From: Geomonas azotofigens
GTDB taxonomy: Bacteria; Desulfobacterota; Desulfuromonadia; Geobacterales; Geobacteraceae
Length of the DNA stretch: 42,368 nt
Reading direction: 5' to 3'
Assembly (NCBI RefSeq): GCF_018919395.1
Contig: NZ_JAHLME010000011.1
Location: forward strand, 7,501 to 49,868
In this document: positions 1 to 8,628 of the stretch, one piece after another
Position numbering within the stretch: the stretch's first letter is position 1
Layout: the number at the start of each line of letters is the position of its first letter
Program-made: the position numbers and the translations under genes
Notes under the pieces: generated by a model
What the model was told of the DNA's origin: nothing
The model's database searches: none
The model's input: the letters and a program-made list of their open reading frames with translations, nothing else

Positions 1-1291
1 ATTTGACCATTTGCCACACGATGTCGTTCCCGTCGCGGTCGAAGTACGACAGCACGTTCTTCTGCTCTTTCGCCTTGAGGGAGTGGAACCACCCAGCGGT
101 GGTGTCGTTGTCGTGAGTTCCCGTATAGACCACGCACGACCTGACATGGTTGTGCGGCAGGTACGGGTTGTCGGGCCCGGAACCGAAGGCGAACTGGAGG
201 ATCTTCATTCCGGGGAAGCCGAACTGATCCCTCAGCGCTTCCACCTCAGGAGTGATGACCCCGAGATCCTCTGCGATTATCGGCAGGTTTCCCAAGGCGT
301 TACGCAGAGCGTGGAAGAGCGATTCGCCCGGCCCCTTGACCCAGCGACCGTTGACGGCAGTCTTCTCCCACATCGGCACCTCCCAGAATGCCTCGAAACC
401 TCGGAAGTGGTCGATCCTAACCATGTCGTAGAGGGAGAGATCGTTGCGCAGCCGGGCTATCCACCAGCCGTACCCTTCTTGAGCCATCCTGTCCCAGTTG
501 TAAAGCGGGTTGCCCCACAACTGCCCCGTCTTGCTGAAGTAGTCGGGAGGGACCCCGGCGACGACGATGGGAACGCCCTTCTCGTCCAGATGGAACAAGT
601 GGGGGTTGGCCCAGACATCGGCTGAATCGTAGGCAACGAATATGGGAAGATCGCCGACGATGGAGATGCCAAGAACGTTGGCGTAGGTTTTCAGTTGCTT
701 CCACTGCCGGGAGAACTGCCATTGCATGTACTTCTGCTCGCCGATGGCCGCTCCCAACTTCTCGCTCCAAGAGGAGAGCGCCTCCGGTTCCCGGTTTGCC
801 AGGTCATCAGGCCAATCCTTCCAACTGACCTCCTTGAACTGCTCCTTGAGCGCCATGAAAAGCGCGTAGTCATGCAGCCAGAAAGTGTTGTCGCAAAAAT
901 GCCAGAACTCCTCCTTGCGCTTTTGGGGAGCCTCCACGAAGAAGCGGGCAGCGGCCTCCTTGAGGCGGGCCATCTTATATATCTCGGTGGCCCCGTAATC
1001 GACACGCTCTGAATCGAGTTCCGGATTGGCCTCCTCCGTCAGCAGATCGCCCTCGTCCTGCAGCATCTCAAGATTGATCAACAAAGGATTTCCGGCGAAG
1101 GCCGAGTAACAGGAGTACGGCGAATTGCCGTAGGCTGTGGGGCCAAGGGGAAGGATCTGCCACAGGGACTGCCCAGACTTGTGCAGGAAATCTACGAATC
1201 TCTTTGCTTCTTCACCGAAGGAACCGATCCCTCCCGGGCCTGGCAATGAGCTGGGATGCAACAGGACCCCACTCTTTCTCTTTCTCACCAT
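1..1291 (-). CDS. malQ: 4-alpha-glucanotransferase (amylomaltase), 5' part, cut by the window edge
   Basis: GH77 4-alpha-glucanotransferase, which transfers 1,4-glucan chains between maltooligosaccharides in cytoplasmic glycogen/maltodextrin metabolism. The first 430 codons are visible and the 3' end lies beyond base 1. Seen: the N-terminal SGVLLHPSSLPGPGGIGSFG block, the WQILPLGPTAYGNSPYSCYS stretch, GDLPIFVAYDSADVW, the RIDHFRGFEAFWEVP block with the catalytic Asp nucleophile, and IIAEDLG with the conserved Glu-Asp, then VVYTGTHDNDTTAGW. Start chosen at ATG 1291 because GAGG lies about 8 bases upstream and the family N-terminus begins there. It is transcribed away from the small gene at 1429. 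The product name is secure; the substrate range is not visible. Confidence 0.95.
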   Translation of the reverse strand, partial: MVRKRKSGVLLHPSSLPGPGGIGSFGEEAKRFVDFLHKSGQSLWQILPLGPTAYGNSPYSCYSAFAGNPLLINLEMLQDEGDLLTEEANPELDSERVDYGATEIYKMARLKEAAARFFVEAPQKRKEEFWHFCDNTFWLHDYALFMALKEQFKEVSWKDWPDDLANREPEALSSWSEKLGAAIGEQKYMQWQFSRQWKQLKTYANVLGISIVGDLPIFVAYDSADVWANPHLFHLDEKGVPIVVAGVPPDYFSKTGQLWGNPLYNWDRMAQEGYGWWIARLRNDLSLYDMVRIDHFRGFEAFWEVPMWEKTAVNGRWVKGPGESLFHALRNALGNLPIIAEDLGVITPEVEALRDQFGFPGMKILQFAFGSGPDNPYLPHNHVRSCVVYTGTHDNDTTAGWFHSLKAKEQKNVLSYFDRDGNDIVWQMVK

Positions 1292-1392
1292 GTACACCTC
1301 GATTGCATTGTAATTGGCATCTGTAAGATGGTGCCGGAAATAGGTAGACATTACTATGACATAAATAAGGTGTAATGCAATGATGCAAAGCC

Positions 1393-1421
1393 TTTACGCC
1401 TTTGGCGGCAAATGGTATAGT
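1393..1421 (+). promoter_or_regulatory. Sigma70-type promoter for a leaderless gene
   Basis: TTTACG (1393-1398), 17-base spacer, TATAGT (1416-1421). The predicted transcription start falls at 1428-1429, on the A of the ATG at 1429. No Shine-Dalgarno sequence precedes that ATG. Confidence 0.5.
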
Positions 1422-1428
1422 GCGGCGC

Positions 1429-1590
1429 ATGGAAACCATAAAGACTGCATCTTTTGAGTCCCTGATCGAACTCGCGGTACCTGATGGGGATGGGTACATC
1501 TTCACGCTGGATGGCGAGACGTTCCGGATCAAGGATACCCTTGAGATAACCGGGATCGCCAGCAAGAAGGGATACATCATCATCTACTAG
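1429..1590 (+). CDS. Small hypothetical protein, 53 residues, probably leaderless
   Basis: I do not recognise the family. The product starts METIKTASFESLIEL and ends in KKGYIIIY; it is acidic, mixed alpha/beta in appearance, with no signal peptide, cysteine pairs or membrane segment. An in-frame TTG at 1402 could extend it by nine residues, but that would put the start upstream of a -10 box whose predicted start site coincides with the ATG at 1429, so the ATG is preferred. It lies alone between divergent malQ and convergent ftsH. Support for coding is the well-placed promoter and a protein-like composition; the short length keeps confidence moderate. Confidence 0.55.
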   Translation: METIKTASFESLIELAVPDGDGYIFTLDGETFRIKDTLEITGIASKKGYIIIY

Positions 1591-1642
1591 GGAGTCAGTG
1601 GGCTTCTCGGACTGGTCGGACATGCATGCCTGCTCTTATAGG

Positions 1643-3493
1643 TCAGGCGGCAGCCAGAATCTCATCTACGCGCGCACCGTCAAGAGTCTCTTCTTCCAAA
1701 AGGGCCTCGGCCAGAGCATCGAGCTTGCCGCGGTTGCCACTGACAAGCTCCATTGCCTTCCCCTCCGCGGATCGAATCAGCGTAGCTATCTCCTGATCGA
1801 TCAGCCACGCCATCTCTTCCGAGAAGGTCTTCTCTTCAGCAAGCTTCATCCCTAAAAAGGGATGCTCTTCCCCGCGCGGGAAGGTCATCGCCCCTATCTT
1901 TTCACTCATACCCCATTGGCAAACCATCTTCTCGGCCAGTTCCGTGACGTGCTTCAGATCGCTCTGGGCTCCTGACGAGACATCGTTGAACGCGATGCGC
2001 TCGGCGACGCGCCCCCCCAAGGCGACGCAGAGACGGTTCACCAGGTAGGCACGGGGGTAGTGGTAGCGATCGTCCTCGGGCAACTGCTGGGTCACGCCCA
2101 AGGCGCGCCCCCTGGGGAGAATGGTCACCTTGTGCACCGGGTCGGTGCTCGGCAAAAGCCTCGCCACCAAGGCATGGCCGGCCTCATGGTATGCGGTGAT
2201 CCGCTTCTCGTCGTCCGAGATCACCATGTGGCGCTCCCCTCCCATGAGGATCTTGTCCTTCGCCCGCTCCAGCTCCTCCAACCCCACCACGAGCTTGTTG
2301 TCGCGCGCGGCCAGAATGGCGGCCTCGTTGACCAGCCCTTCCAAGTCGGCGCCGGTCATCCCAGGGGTCCCCTTGGCGATCACGGAAAGTTCCACTTCCG
2401 GCGCCAGGGGAATCCTCCTCGTGTGCACCTTGAGGATCTTCTCCCGATCCCGCCAGTCGGGACGCTCTATGACGACGTTGCGGTCGAAACGGCCGGGACG
2501 CAGCAGGGCCGGGTCGAGCACATCGGGCCGGTTGGTCGCCGCGATGACAACCACCTCGGTGTGTGGATCAAAGCCGTCCATCTCGGACAGGAGCTGGTTC
2601 AAGGTCTGCTCCCGCTCGTCATGACCGCCACCGAAACCGGCACCGCGGCTTCTCCCAACGGCATCAAGCTCGTCGATGAAAATTATGCTCGGGAGCATCT
2701 TACGGGCACTGGCGAAGAGGTCGCGTACCCGGCTCGCGCCGACGCCGACGAACATCTCGATAAAGGCTGAGGCGGAAATGGAGAAAAAGGGAACCCCGGA
2801 CTCACCCGCCACGGCCCTGGCCAGGAGGGTCTTGCCCGTTCCCGGAGGACCCACGAGGAGCACGCCCTTCGGGACTTTGCCGCCGATCTGCTGGAACTTC
2901 CTCGGTTCCTTTAGGTACTCGACGACCTCTCGCAGCTCCTGCTTGGCCTCTTCCATTCCCGCGACATCGGCGAAGGTCACGTCTATCCGTTCGGAGGTGT
3001 AGGCCTTGGCCCCGGAGCGGGCGAAGCCTCCCATCATGCCGCTTGGTCCCTGCTTGCGCATCCCTCTCATGACGAAGAGCCAGACGCCGATGATGATGAA
3101 CCACGGCAGCAGGTACAGGAAGATGGACCCCATCGTGGAGCCTTCGGTGGAAATGACATTGACGTCGACACGCCGGGCGCTTAATTCGGGCAACAGGGTG
3201 GGATCTTCGATGGACGGAAGGGTGGTGCTGAAGTTGCTGACGTCGACGTTCTGCCCTTTTTGTTCGACGCTCACCGCCGGCACCTTGATCGCGGTGCGGA
3301 ACTGACCCTTGGCGCTTTTGCCCCGCAGTGTCAGCTTGATGATATTATCAGCGGCCAGTTCGGCGCGGAAACGGCTGTAGGTTATTTCCGCCCCACGCTC
3401 CGCCGTCTGCTTCACCATCGTCCCGTAAAAGAGGTCGAGCAGCAAAACGAACAAGACGGTGATCAGCAACGGCCTCCAAAAGGTCTGGGCCAT
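1643..3493 (-). CDS. ftsH: ATP-dependent zinc metalloprotease FtsH
   Basis: Membrane-anchored AAA+ protease (616 residues) that degrades misassembled membrane proteins and short-lived regulators. Domains: transmembrane segment about residues 7-26, periplasmic domain to about 120, second membrane segment 121-144, AAA module with Walker A GPPGTGKT (215-222), Walker B IIFIDELD (270-277) and the second-region-of-homology arginines RPGRFDR (332-338), then the M41 peptidase with zinc motif HEAGH (436-440) and a downstream Asp in SSGAQSDL. Start ATG 3493 has GGAGGAG seven bases upstream. Length fits the family, and it stands alone behind its own promoter. Geobacter genomes usually carry more than one ftsH, so a numbered symbol is not given. 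Confidence 0.97.
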   Translation of the reverse strand: MAQTFWRPLLITVLFVLLLDLFYGTMVKQTAERGAEITYSRFRAELAADNIIKLTLRGKSAKGQFRTAIKVPAVSVEQKGQNVDVSNFSTTLPSIEDPTLLPELSARRVDVNVISTEGSTMGSIFLYLLPWFIIIGVWLFVMRGMRKQGPSGMMGGFARSGAKAYTSERIDVTFADVAGMEEAKQELREVVEYLKEPRKFQQIGGKVPKGVLLVGPPGTGKTLLARAVAGESGVPFFSISASAFIEMFVGVGASRVRDLFASARKMLPSIIFIDELDAVGRSRGAGFGGGHDEREQTLNQLLSEMDGFDPHTEVVVIAATNRPDVLDPALLRPGRFDRNVVIERPDWRDREKILKVHTRRIPLAPEVELSVIAKGTPGMTGADLEGLVNEAAILAARDNKLVVGLEELERAKDKILMGGERHMVISDDEKRITAYHEAGHALVARLLPSTDPVHKVTILPRGRALGVTQQLPEDDRYHYPRAYLVNRLCVALGGRVAERIAFNDVSSGAQSDLKHVTELAEKMVCQWGMSEKIGAMTFPRGEEHPFLGMKLAEEKTFSEEMAWLIDQEIATLIRSAEGKAMELVSGNRGKLDALAEALLEEETLDGARVDEILAAA

Positions 3494-3534
3494 GACCCTG
3501 CTCCTCCAACTCGGGCTGAAAAAGACACCCCGGT

Positions 3535-3562
3535 ATTCTAACCAAGTTGAAGAGCATTACAA
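3535..3562 (-). promoter_or_regulatory. Probable ftsH promoter
   Basis: On the minus strand TTGTAA (3562-3557), 16-base spacer, TAGAAT (3540-3535). It lies about 42 bases upstream of the ftsH ATG. Confidence 0.45.
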
Positions 3563-3593
3563 GATTCTAATTATTTAAAGAGGGGGCGCCAGC

Positions 3594-4466
3594 TTATGCT
3601 TCCACCCGGTAGGCCCCGAAGCCAAACGAGGCGCCCTTGCCGAGATGGGTGGCCGCGCCCAGTTGCAGCAGCAGGTGGAACGGCTCAAGGTCACCGTCGA
3701 AGCGGGCAGTACCGAGGATTCCGGTGGGGCGGCCGTTCCAGGACACGAAGCGGCAGTCGGATTCGACGGTCCGCACCGTTTCGCTCTGCCCGGACAGCCA
3801 ACGGTAGTCCAGGGCGGGCTCGGCACCTTCGTAGTGGTAGGCAAGCGATGAGACCCTGCGCATGACGGTGCGGGCGAAGTCGGCGAAGGTGAAGGTCTTG
3901 AGCAGGCGGCCCTCTCGCACCAGCTTCAGGGGGGTCAATAGCCGAATCGCGACGGTTTCTGTCGGCAGCGGGCCGGTTAGGGCGGGGTCAAGGGACCCGA
4001 GCAGCGGCAGGGTAAGGGATCCGTCATTGCCGCAATCGGTGCGCTCTCCCCCGGGGGATTCGGCGGCCACGGCGACCTCAGCGCCTCCCTTATTCTCAAT
4101 GAGCAGCCTCACCGCCGCGAGGTAGTCCGGCAGGTGCTGGATGGCGCTGCCGACCAGCGTGAGGGTGAGCTCGCAGACCCGACCCCGGTTGGGAACCGGC
4201 GGGAGCAGCGGGAAATCGAAGATGAAAGGGAGGGGTGGTTTCTGGTGGCGCCGGACCGCTTCGGGGTCCTCCGCGATCTGTTGCCCGAAGCTCGCCGGAA
4301 AGGCGCAGTCGCCCCGGCGGCAGCCGGTGCAGTCCCCACGCTTGCAGCAAAGGGCGGCACGGAAGGCCGACTCGAAGTCGGCCCGGGTGGCGTAGAAGGC
4401 GTAGGGATCGGCGAGATCATGCCTCAGGGTGAAGCTGAACCACAGCCTCGCGTAATGCAGTTCCAC
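3594..4466 (-). CDS. Orphan Cas6-family RAMP endoribonuclease-like protein
   Basis: Resembles the stand-alone CRISPR Cas6/RAMP family (TIGR01877/PF10040-like), whose CRISPR members cut pre-crRNA repeats. Seen: an N-terminal ferredoxin-like region with the cysteine cluster of this branch (Cys 40, 41, 46, 49, 54), a central block with PPLPFIFDFPLLPP followed by a strand reading ELTLTLVGSAIQHLPDYLAA, and the C-terminal glycine-rich RAMP loop HLGKGASFGFGAYRV (about 274-288). Start is GTG 4466, preceded by AGAGGA. It lies 24 bases after the HD gene and is the last gene of a PilZ-HD-Cas6 unit. No repeat array or other cas gene is in the window, so its substrate is unknown. The catalytic residue of Cas6 varies and cannot be assigned here. 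Confidence 0.8.
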   Translation of the reverse strand: MELHYARLWFSFTLRHDLADPYAFYATRADFESAFRAALCCKRGDCTGCRRGDCAFPASFGQQIAEDPEAVRRHQKPPLPFIFDFPLLPPVPNRGRVCELTLTLVGSAIQHLPDYLAAVRLLIENKGGAEVAVAAESPGGERTDCGNDGSLTLPLLGSLDPALTGPLPTETVAIRLLTPLKLVREGRLLKTFTFADFARTVMRRVSSLAYHYEGAEPALDYRWLSGQSETVRTVESDCRFVSWNGRPTGILGTARFDGDLEPFHLLLQLGAATHLGKGASFGFGAYRVEA

Positions 4467-4490
4467 AGGTAATTCCTCTTGCGCGGGGTA

Positions 4491-5291
4491 TCAGTTCGCC
4501 GATTCGCCCAGCCTACCCTCGAGATATCGCCCCACCTGCGCCAGCACATCGAGAACCTCCCGATCCTGGGGAAGCATCGCGGCGAACCGCTCCAGCACGC
4601 TCCTCTGCCGGATCAGCCGCAGGGTTGCCGGAAAGTTGATGTCGTAGATCCACGACACCTGCAGCAGCTTGAAATCGTTGAGGTTCTTCAAGGCGGAGAG
4701 TTGAACCATCCTGCCGGCGGCCACGGCGGCCAGGGGTTCGGCCGAGCAGCCGGGGAGATCGGGGAAGCCGAGTCCCGCGCCGGAAGCGCGCTCCGCCTCG
4801 GGGGCGTTGAAGTACTCGGCGAAGACGCGCCAGATGTCCAGCTTGTCGGCATCGCGCAGCAGCCTGAGCAGGTCGGCGGTTAGCGCGGGGAGCCCTTCGG
4901 GGACCTGGAAGGCGTTGTGCATGCGCACCGCGACCTCGATGCTGGCGCGCTCGACCTCGGGGAGAAAATCGAGCAGGCGATGCTGTTTCACGACCTGCGC
5001 GGAGAGGTGGGCGTGGTTCAGCGATTCGCTGTCCTTGAAGGTGTGGTAATCCCTAAATTGCGGAAAGCGGCCGAGGTCGTGGCAGAGCGCGGCGACTTCG
5101 GCGAGCATCTCGAAGCGCGGCCCCATCCCGTGTGCGATGAGGGAGGCATTCCGGCAGACGTTGCGGGTGTGCTCTTCTTTGAGGTCGAAGTTGCGCTGCA
5201 GCTCCAGGTCGGATGTGCGGAAGGAGTCGCAGTAGGAGCTGAACCAGTCGCGCAGGGGCGCCAGGTCCGGCAGAACAGCGTGATCATTCAT
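4491..5291 (-). CDS. HD-domain phosphohydrolase
   Basis: A 266-residue cytoplasmic HD-superfamily protein, expected to be a metal-dependent phosphohydrolase, probably on a nucleotide. Seen: His41, the doublet His71-Asp72 in ALCHDLGRFPQF, a following LNHAH, and a distal Asp in LLRDADKLDIW, which together give the usual metal site. It lacks the GYP signature of c-di-GMP phosphodiesterases. An upstream in-frame start would add 19 residues inside the PilZ gene with no homology-like character, so ATG 5291 is chosen; this ATG overlaps the PilZ stop by 8 bases, suggesting translational coupling. It is followed 24 bases later by the Cas6-like gene. The substrate is not visible in the sequence. Confidence 0.88.
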   Translation of the reverse strand: MNDHAVLPDLAPLRDWFSSYCDSFRTSDLELQRNFDLKEEHTRNVCRNASLIAHGMGPRFEMLAEVAALCHDLGRFPQFRDYHTFKDSESLNHAHLSAQVVKQHRLLDFLPEVERASIEVAVRMHNAFQVPEGLPALTADLLRLLRDADKLDIWRVFAEYFNAPEAERASGAGLGFPDLPGCSAEPLAAVAAGRMVQLSALKNLNDFKLLQVSWIYDINFPATLRLIRQRSVLERFAAMLPQDREVLDVLAQVGRYLEGRLGESAN

Positions 5292-5658
5292 CGTGCATCT
5301 TCTTGACCACGTACTCCGAGAACTCCGCCATGACCTTGGACTCGTCACCCCCCTGATAGGAGATGATGCTGCGCAGGTGGGCGAAGGACTCGACGTCCAT
5401 CTTGTCGAAGGCGCAGCCGATGCCTCCCTCGACCAGGCGGGCCACCGTCCCCTTCACGTTGATGACGATCGGTTCGGGAGCCGCGGAGAGGTATATGGTC
5501 ACCTCGACCGGAGTGCCGACGGGGATCCGCTCCTGCGTCTCCATGTAGAGGCCGTGCAGACTGACGTCCGACACCTCCCCCTTGACTGCCATCCCCTCCG
5601 CCTGCAGCAGCGCGGAGACCCTGAAATCGACTCGTGAAAAATTGCGCCTATCTTTCAT
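5284..5658 (-). CDS. PilZ-domain c-di-GMP-binding protein
   Basis: A 124-residue single-domain PilZ protein, the common bacterial c-di-GMP receptor. Both ligand motifs are present: the RxxxR arginines at the N-terminus (DRRNFSRVDFRV) and DVSLHGLYM matching D-x-S-x-x-G. The barrel runs to about residue 95, followed by a helical tail ending KKMHDE. ATG 5658 is chosen over ATG 5664 because the GGAAGGGGG stretch abuts 5664 but sits 5-6 bases from 5658. It is the first gene of the PilZ-HD-Cas6 unit. Only 78 bases and a terminator separate it from the aldolase gene, and no separate promoter is obvious, so read-through from fba may drive it. Confidence 0.9.
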   Translation of the reverse strand: MKDRRNFSRVDFRVSALLQAEGMAVKGEVSDVSLHGLYMETQERIPVGTPVEVTIYLSAAPEPIVINVKGTVARLVEGGIGCAFDKMDVESFAHLRSIISYQGGDESKVMAEFSEYVVKKMHDE

Positions 5659-5686
5659 TGTCATCCCCCTTCCGGACAGCAAGCTA

Positions 5687-5709
5687 CAAAAGGGGGCACG
5701 AGGCCCCCT
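5687..5709 (-). terminator. Intrinsic terminator after the aldolase gene
   Basis: Seven-base stem (arms 5691-5697 and 5703-5709, loop of 5) followed by four T on the minus strand. It lies between the aldolase stop and the PilZ gene. Confidence 0.75.
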
Positions 5710-5736
5710 CCCGGTGTTTCTCAACTAGTTCGGATG

Positions 5737-7020
5737 CTAGTCCTCGAAGTTGCCTTCGGGCCCCTTGTCCTTGGAAAGCCCCTGGGCCTGCTTGGGGAGC
5801 TGTTCCTTGGTCCACTCGGCGGGGTTCTCGATGCGCTTACCCTTGGGGCCGAGGTCGTAGGAGCCGGCCTTGAGGATGGCTTCGATGGCCAGCGGCGCGG
5901 TGTCGGCGGAGTTGAAGACGTTGGCCATCAGGTTGTAGGCGAAGTCCTCGACCCTCTTGCACATGCGCTCGCGCACGTCCTTGGGCTGGGCCAGCAGCTT
6001 GTTCTCGAACGGGAGGTTGAGGTTCTTGTAGTCACCCTTCTTCCATCCCTTGGAGTCGGCGAAGGCCACCATCTCGGCCCAGAGCTCCTCGGTCATCCCC
6101 TCGCCCTTCACCTTGATGAAGTTGCCGTTCTCGTCGAGCTTGGCGTTGCCGTAGTCGTTGACCTCGAGCCCCCAGGAGACGAACTGGAGCGCGGTGGCGA
6201 CGTTGGCCTTGGTGGTGCGGGTCTTCCGGGCGATCTCGCGCAGCCTGTCGTAGCTGTTGCCGGAGGTGCCGTGCTGGGCGCCGTTGACGCCGTACTGCTT
6301 GATCGCCTCGTGGATCTGCGCGGTGAGCTCCACCTGGATGCCAGCGTCGGACGCCTCGATACCATGGGTGGTGCCGTTATTGAGGGCGATCCAGTCCGGG
6401 AAGATGCCATGGGCGTTCAGGCCGCGGATCAAGAAGAGGGCCTCGGGAACGGTGGAAAGCCCCTCCTTCCCCTTGATCTCCCCCACTTCGGTCTCGAGGC
6501 CGGCCCAGGCCGGGATGATGCTGTTGAGCTCGATGTTGGCGAGGAGGTTTTCCTCGTCGGGGAGGTGCGAGGCGTCGATGGCGATGGAGGTGATGCCGGC
6601 GTCGAACATGCTCGGGATCTCGACCTTGGCCGACTTTACGTCCGCTTCACCCTTGATGCCGTAGTGGTCGGCGTGGATGGCGACCGGGATGGTGATGCCG
6701 AGCTCGTTGGCGACCGCATCCACCTGGCGGGCCATGTTCCAGTAGTTGACCGGGCAGTACGCTTTCTGGCCACCCTCGCTCTTGGCGATTTCAATGATGA
6801 CGGCGGCGTTGGCCTTCTGGGCCGCCGCGAGGACGCCGCGGATGACGAAGTGGTTGCGGCCGTTGGCGGCCAGCGCGAGGGCGTGTCCCTTGGCGTTCAT
6901 GGCGCGGTCGATGACCTTGCCGCTGACCAGGAGTGCTTTTGAATTGGGGAAGAGTTTCGCTACGTTGGGGGGACGCCCTACTTCCAGCGCTTTGACGAAA
7001 TCTGAAGATGTTGCAGTCAT
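5737..7020 (-). CDS. fba: Class II fructose-bisphosphate aldolase
   Basis: Zinc-dependent class II aldolase (427 residues) interconverting fructose 1,6-bisphosphate with dihydroxyacetone phosphate and glyceraldehyde 3-phosphate in glycolysis/gluconeogenesis. Seen: IPVAIHADHYG with the zinc His and catalytic Asp region, SIAIDASHLPDEENL, LETEVGEIKG with the metal-ligand Glu, and the glycine loop GAQHGTSGNSYDRLREI. ATG 7020 has an ideal AAAGGAGG 5 bases upstream; a longer in-frame reading to 7059 has no such site and would run through the 5' leader. It has its own promoter at 7071-7099 and an intrinsic terminator downstream, so it is mainly a single-gene unit. Confidence 0.95.
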   Translation of the reverse strand: MTATSSDFVKALEVGRPPNVAKLFPNSKALLVSGKVIDRAMNAKGHALALAANGRNHFVIRGVLAAAQKANAAVIIEIAKSEGGQKAYCPVNYWNMARQVDAVANELGITIPVAIHADHYGIKGEADVKSAKVEIPSMFDAGITSIAIDASHLPDEENLLANIELNSIIPAWAGLETEVGEIKGKEGLSTVPEALFLIRGLNAHGIFPDWIALNNGTTHGIEASDAGIQVELTAQIHEAIKQYGVNGAQHGTSGNSYDRLREIARKTRTTKANVATALQFVSWGLEVNDYGNAKLDENGNFIKVKGEGMTEELWAEMVAFADSKGWKKGDYKNLNLPFENKLLAQPKDVRERMCKRVEDFAYNLMANVFNSADTAPLAIEAILKAGSYDLGPKGKRIENPAEWTKEQLPKQAQGLSKDKGPEGNFED

Positions 7021-7070
7021 ATCTCCTCCTTTTGGTGGGAATATCAAATCACATGGCAAAAAGCCGCTTC

Positions 7071-7099
7071 CTTATAACATCTTAATCATGCAAAGGCAA
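7071..7099 (-). promoter_or_regulatory. fba promoter
   Basis: Minus strand TTGCCT (7099-7094), 17-base spacer, TATAAG (7076-7071). The predicted start near 7064 gives a leader of about 44 bases. Confidence 0.6.
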
Positions 7100-7108
7100 G
7101 GACGTTCG

Positions 7109-8038
7109 CTAGCGCCCCAGGGAAAACGCGGTGCTGCCGCCCCCGGAGAACGGGGCGCTGCCGATGTACTCTCCCTTCCAGTACAAGGCGGCTTCCCCTG
7201 GCGGGAGACCGGCCTCGACCGGGGCGAAAACGAAGCGCTCGGGAGGATCCGCCCCGGCGGCACCGGTGACGGTGAGCGGATAGCGGGCCAGGACCGGAAA
7301 GTCCCCGCGCACCGCCTCGACCGCTCCCGGCTTCGCGGCCGTCCCGCGCACGACCTGGTACTGCACCCCTTTTTCGCGCTGCGGCAGCTTCGCGTGCAAC
7401 AAAAGCTCGCCCCCCTCCCCGGAAAAGCGGAGGTCGTAGGTCGGGGTCCAGCGCTCGTTACCCACGAGGAAGGAGACCTGGGCCTTGCTGCCGGTGACCC
7501 AGATGCGCGCCGACGCGACCCCCTTGGCGGCCGCCGCGAGCTCCCGCTCCACGGCGTCGAGCGCGAGCCGGCATTTGCGCTTGCTGCGGTAGACCGACTC
7601 CATCTGGTTCAAGGCGAACTCGGTCCCCTGCTGCAGGGTAACCACCGGATCGGGGTTGGCCTTGGTCCTTCTGGGCGCCTTGCCGCTTTGCGACTTGGCG
7701 GCGGCGGAGAAGATCTCCTCGCGCCGGTTCAGGGCGTCCATGCGGTCCTGCAGTTCGCCGCGGCGTTCCCTGAGCCGGGCGATCTCGCCCGCCCGGTGCC
7801 GGTCCTGCTCGGCCGGGACCAGCTCGACCCGCTGCACGGTCCCCCCCGGCGCCTTCACCCGGAGCGAGCCCGGTGCGAAGCTCTCAGGCAGGGGGAGCTC
7901 CAGGTACCCACCGGTGGCGGATAGTTCCAGCTCCACCCGCGCGCCGTCAAGGAACAGGGTGACGCTCTTTTGGCCGGCGCTGGCCTGCTGGCAGACCAGC
8001 ACCGGGAGCAGAACGAGAGCAAGCGGCAACAGGCGCAT
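7109..8038 (-). CDS. Exported MuiA-like protein (DUF4139/DUF4140-related)
   Basis: A 309-residue secreted protein resembling a short form of the mucoidy-inhibitor MuiA family. Seen: signal peptide MRLLPLALVLLPVLVCQQASA, an N-terminal beta-rich DUF4140-like domain (VTLFLDGARVELELSATG), an Arg/Glu-rich coiled coil about residues 75-110, and a C-terminal beta domain with WTPTYDLRFSGE, as in DUF4139. Family members are often above 500 residues, so this is a reduced version. ATG 8038 is chosen because it begins the signal peptide and has GAGGTG upstream. It follows the FKBP gene by 88 bases. No biochemical function can be given; a cell-envelope role is inferred only from export. Confidence 0.7.
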   Translation of the reverse strand: MRLLPLALVLLPVLVCQQASAGQKSVTLFLDGARVELELSATGGYLELPLPESFAPGSLRVKAPGGTVQRVELVPAEQDRHRAGEIARLRERRGELQDRMDALNRREEIFSAAAKSQSGKAPRRTKANPDPVVTLQQGTEFALNQMESVYRSKRKCRLALDAVERELAAAAKGVASARIWVTGSKAQVSFLVGNERWTPTYDLRFSGEGGELLLHAKLPQREKGVQYQVVRGTAAKPGAVEAVRGDFPVLARYPLTVTGAAGADPPERFVFAPVEAGLPPGEAALYWKGEYIGSAPFSGGGSTAFSLGR

Positions 8039-8126
8039 GGGGCACCTCGCAAAGGCGGCCTGGGTCTCAAAAAACACAAAGGACAACTTTACTGCGCCCC
8101 GATGCCATTGCAAGCAGCCGGTATGA

Positions 8127-8597
8127 TTACTTCTCTACGTCGAGGAGCTCCACCTCGAAGATGAGGGTCGCGTTGGGCGGAATGACGCCGCCGGCGCCGT
8201 TGGCCCCGTAGCCAAGTTGCGGCGGAACGACCAGCTTCCTCTTGCCCCCCACCTTCATGGACATGACGCCCTCATCCCACCCCGGGATCACTTCACCGGC
8301 GCCGATCCTGAAGATGAAGGGCTGGCCGCGATCGAGGGAGCTGTCGAACTTGGTCCCGTTTTCCAGGGTGCCAGTGTAGTGCACCTTGACCCCTTTGCCC
8401 GAGGTCGGGGTCGGACCGGTCCCAACCACGAGGTCGGTATAGGAAAGGCCGGAAGGGGTGGTCACCGCCCCGGCGGCGGCCTTGGCCGCGGTTTTCTCGG
8501 TTGCCGGCTGCTTGGCAGGATCCTTCTGGGAGCAGGCGGGTATGGCTACCGCCGCCATGAGCAGCAGCAGCACGAGGAACTTCTCTACGTTGCGCAT
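8127..8597 (-). CDS. FKBP-type peptidyl-prolyl isomerase lipoprotein
   Basis: A 156-residue FKBP prolyl cis-trans isomerase, probably anchored in the envelope as a lipoprotein. Seen: hydrophobic leader with candidate lipobox IPAC, an Ala/Lys-rich linker, then one FKBP domain containing [37 protein letters not shown] and the C-terminal [19 protein letters not shown] with the usual active-site aromatic residues. ATG 8597 is preceded by GGAGG 8 bases upstream. It begins 31 bases after the DUF1015 gene and is probably co-transcribed with it. It assists folding of exported proteins, by family knowledge. Confidence 0.93.
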   Translation of the reverse strand: MRNVEKFLVLLLLMAAVAIPACSQKDPAKQPATEKTAAKAAAGAVTTPSGLSYTDLVVGTGPTPTSGKGVKVHYTGTLENGTKFDSSLDRGQPFIFRIGAGEVIPGWDEGVMSMKVGGKRKLVVPPQLGYGANGAGGVIPPNATLIFEVELLDVEK

Positions 8598-8628
8598 CAA
8601 TTTTCCTCCGTCAGGTTTGTATGAGTTG

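Noticed and set aside
1381..1400. Riboswitch-like ATGCAAAGCC near malQ
   Set aside because: Only a short match without the partner conserved elements or paired stems.
5734..6942. A 402-codon open frame antisense to fba
   Set aside because: Composition is Val/Gly/Leu-rich shadow; no start signals.
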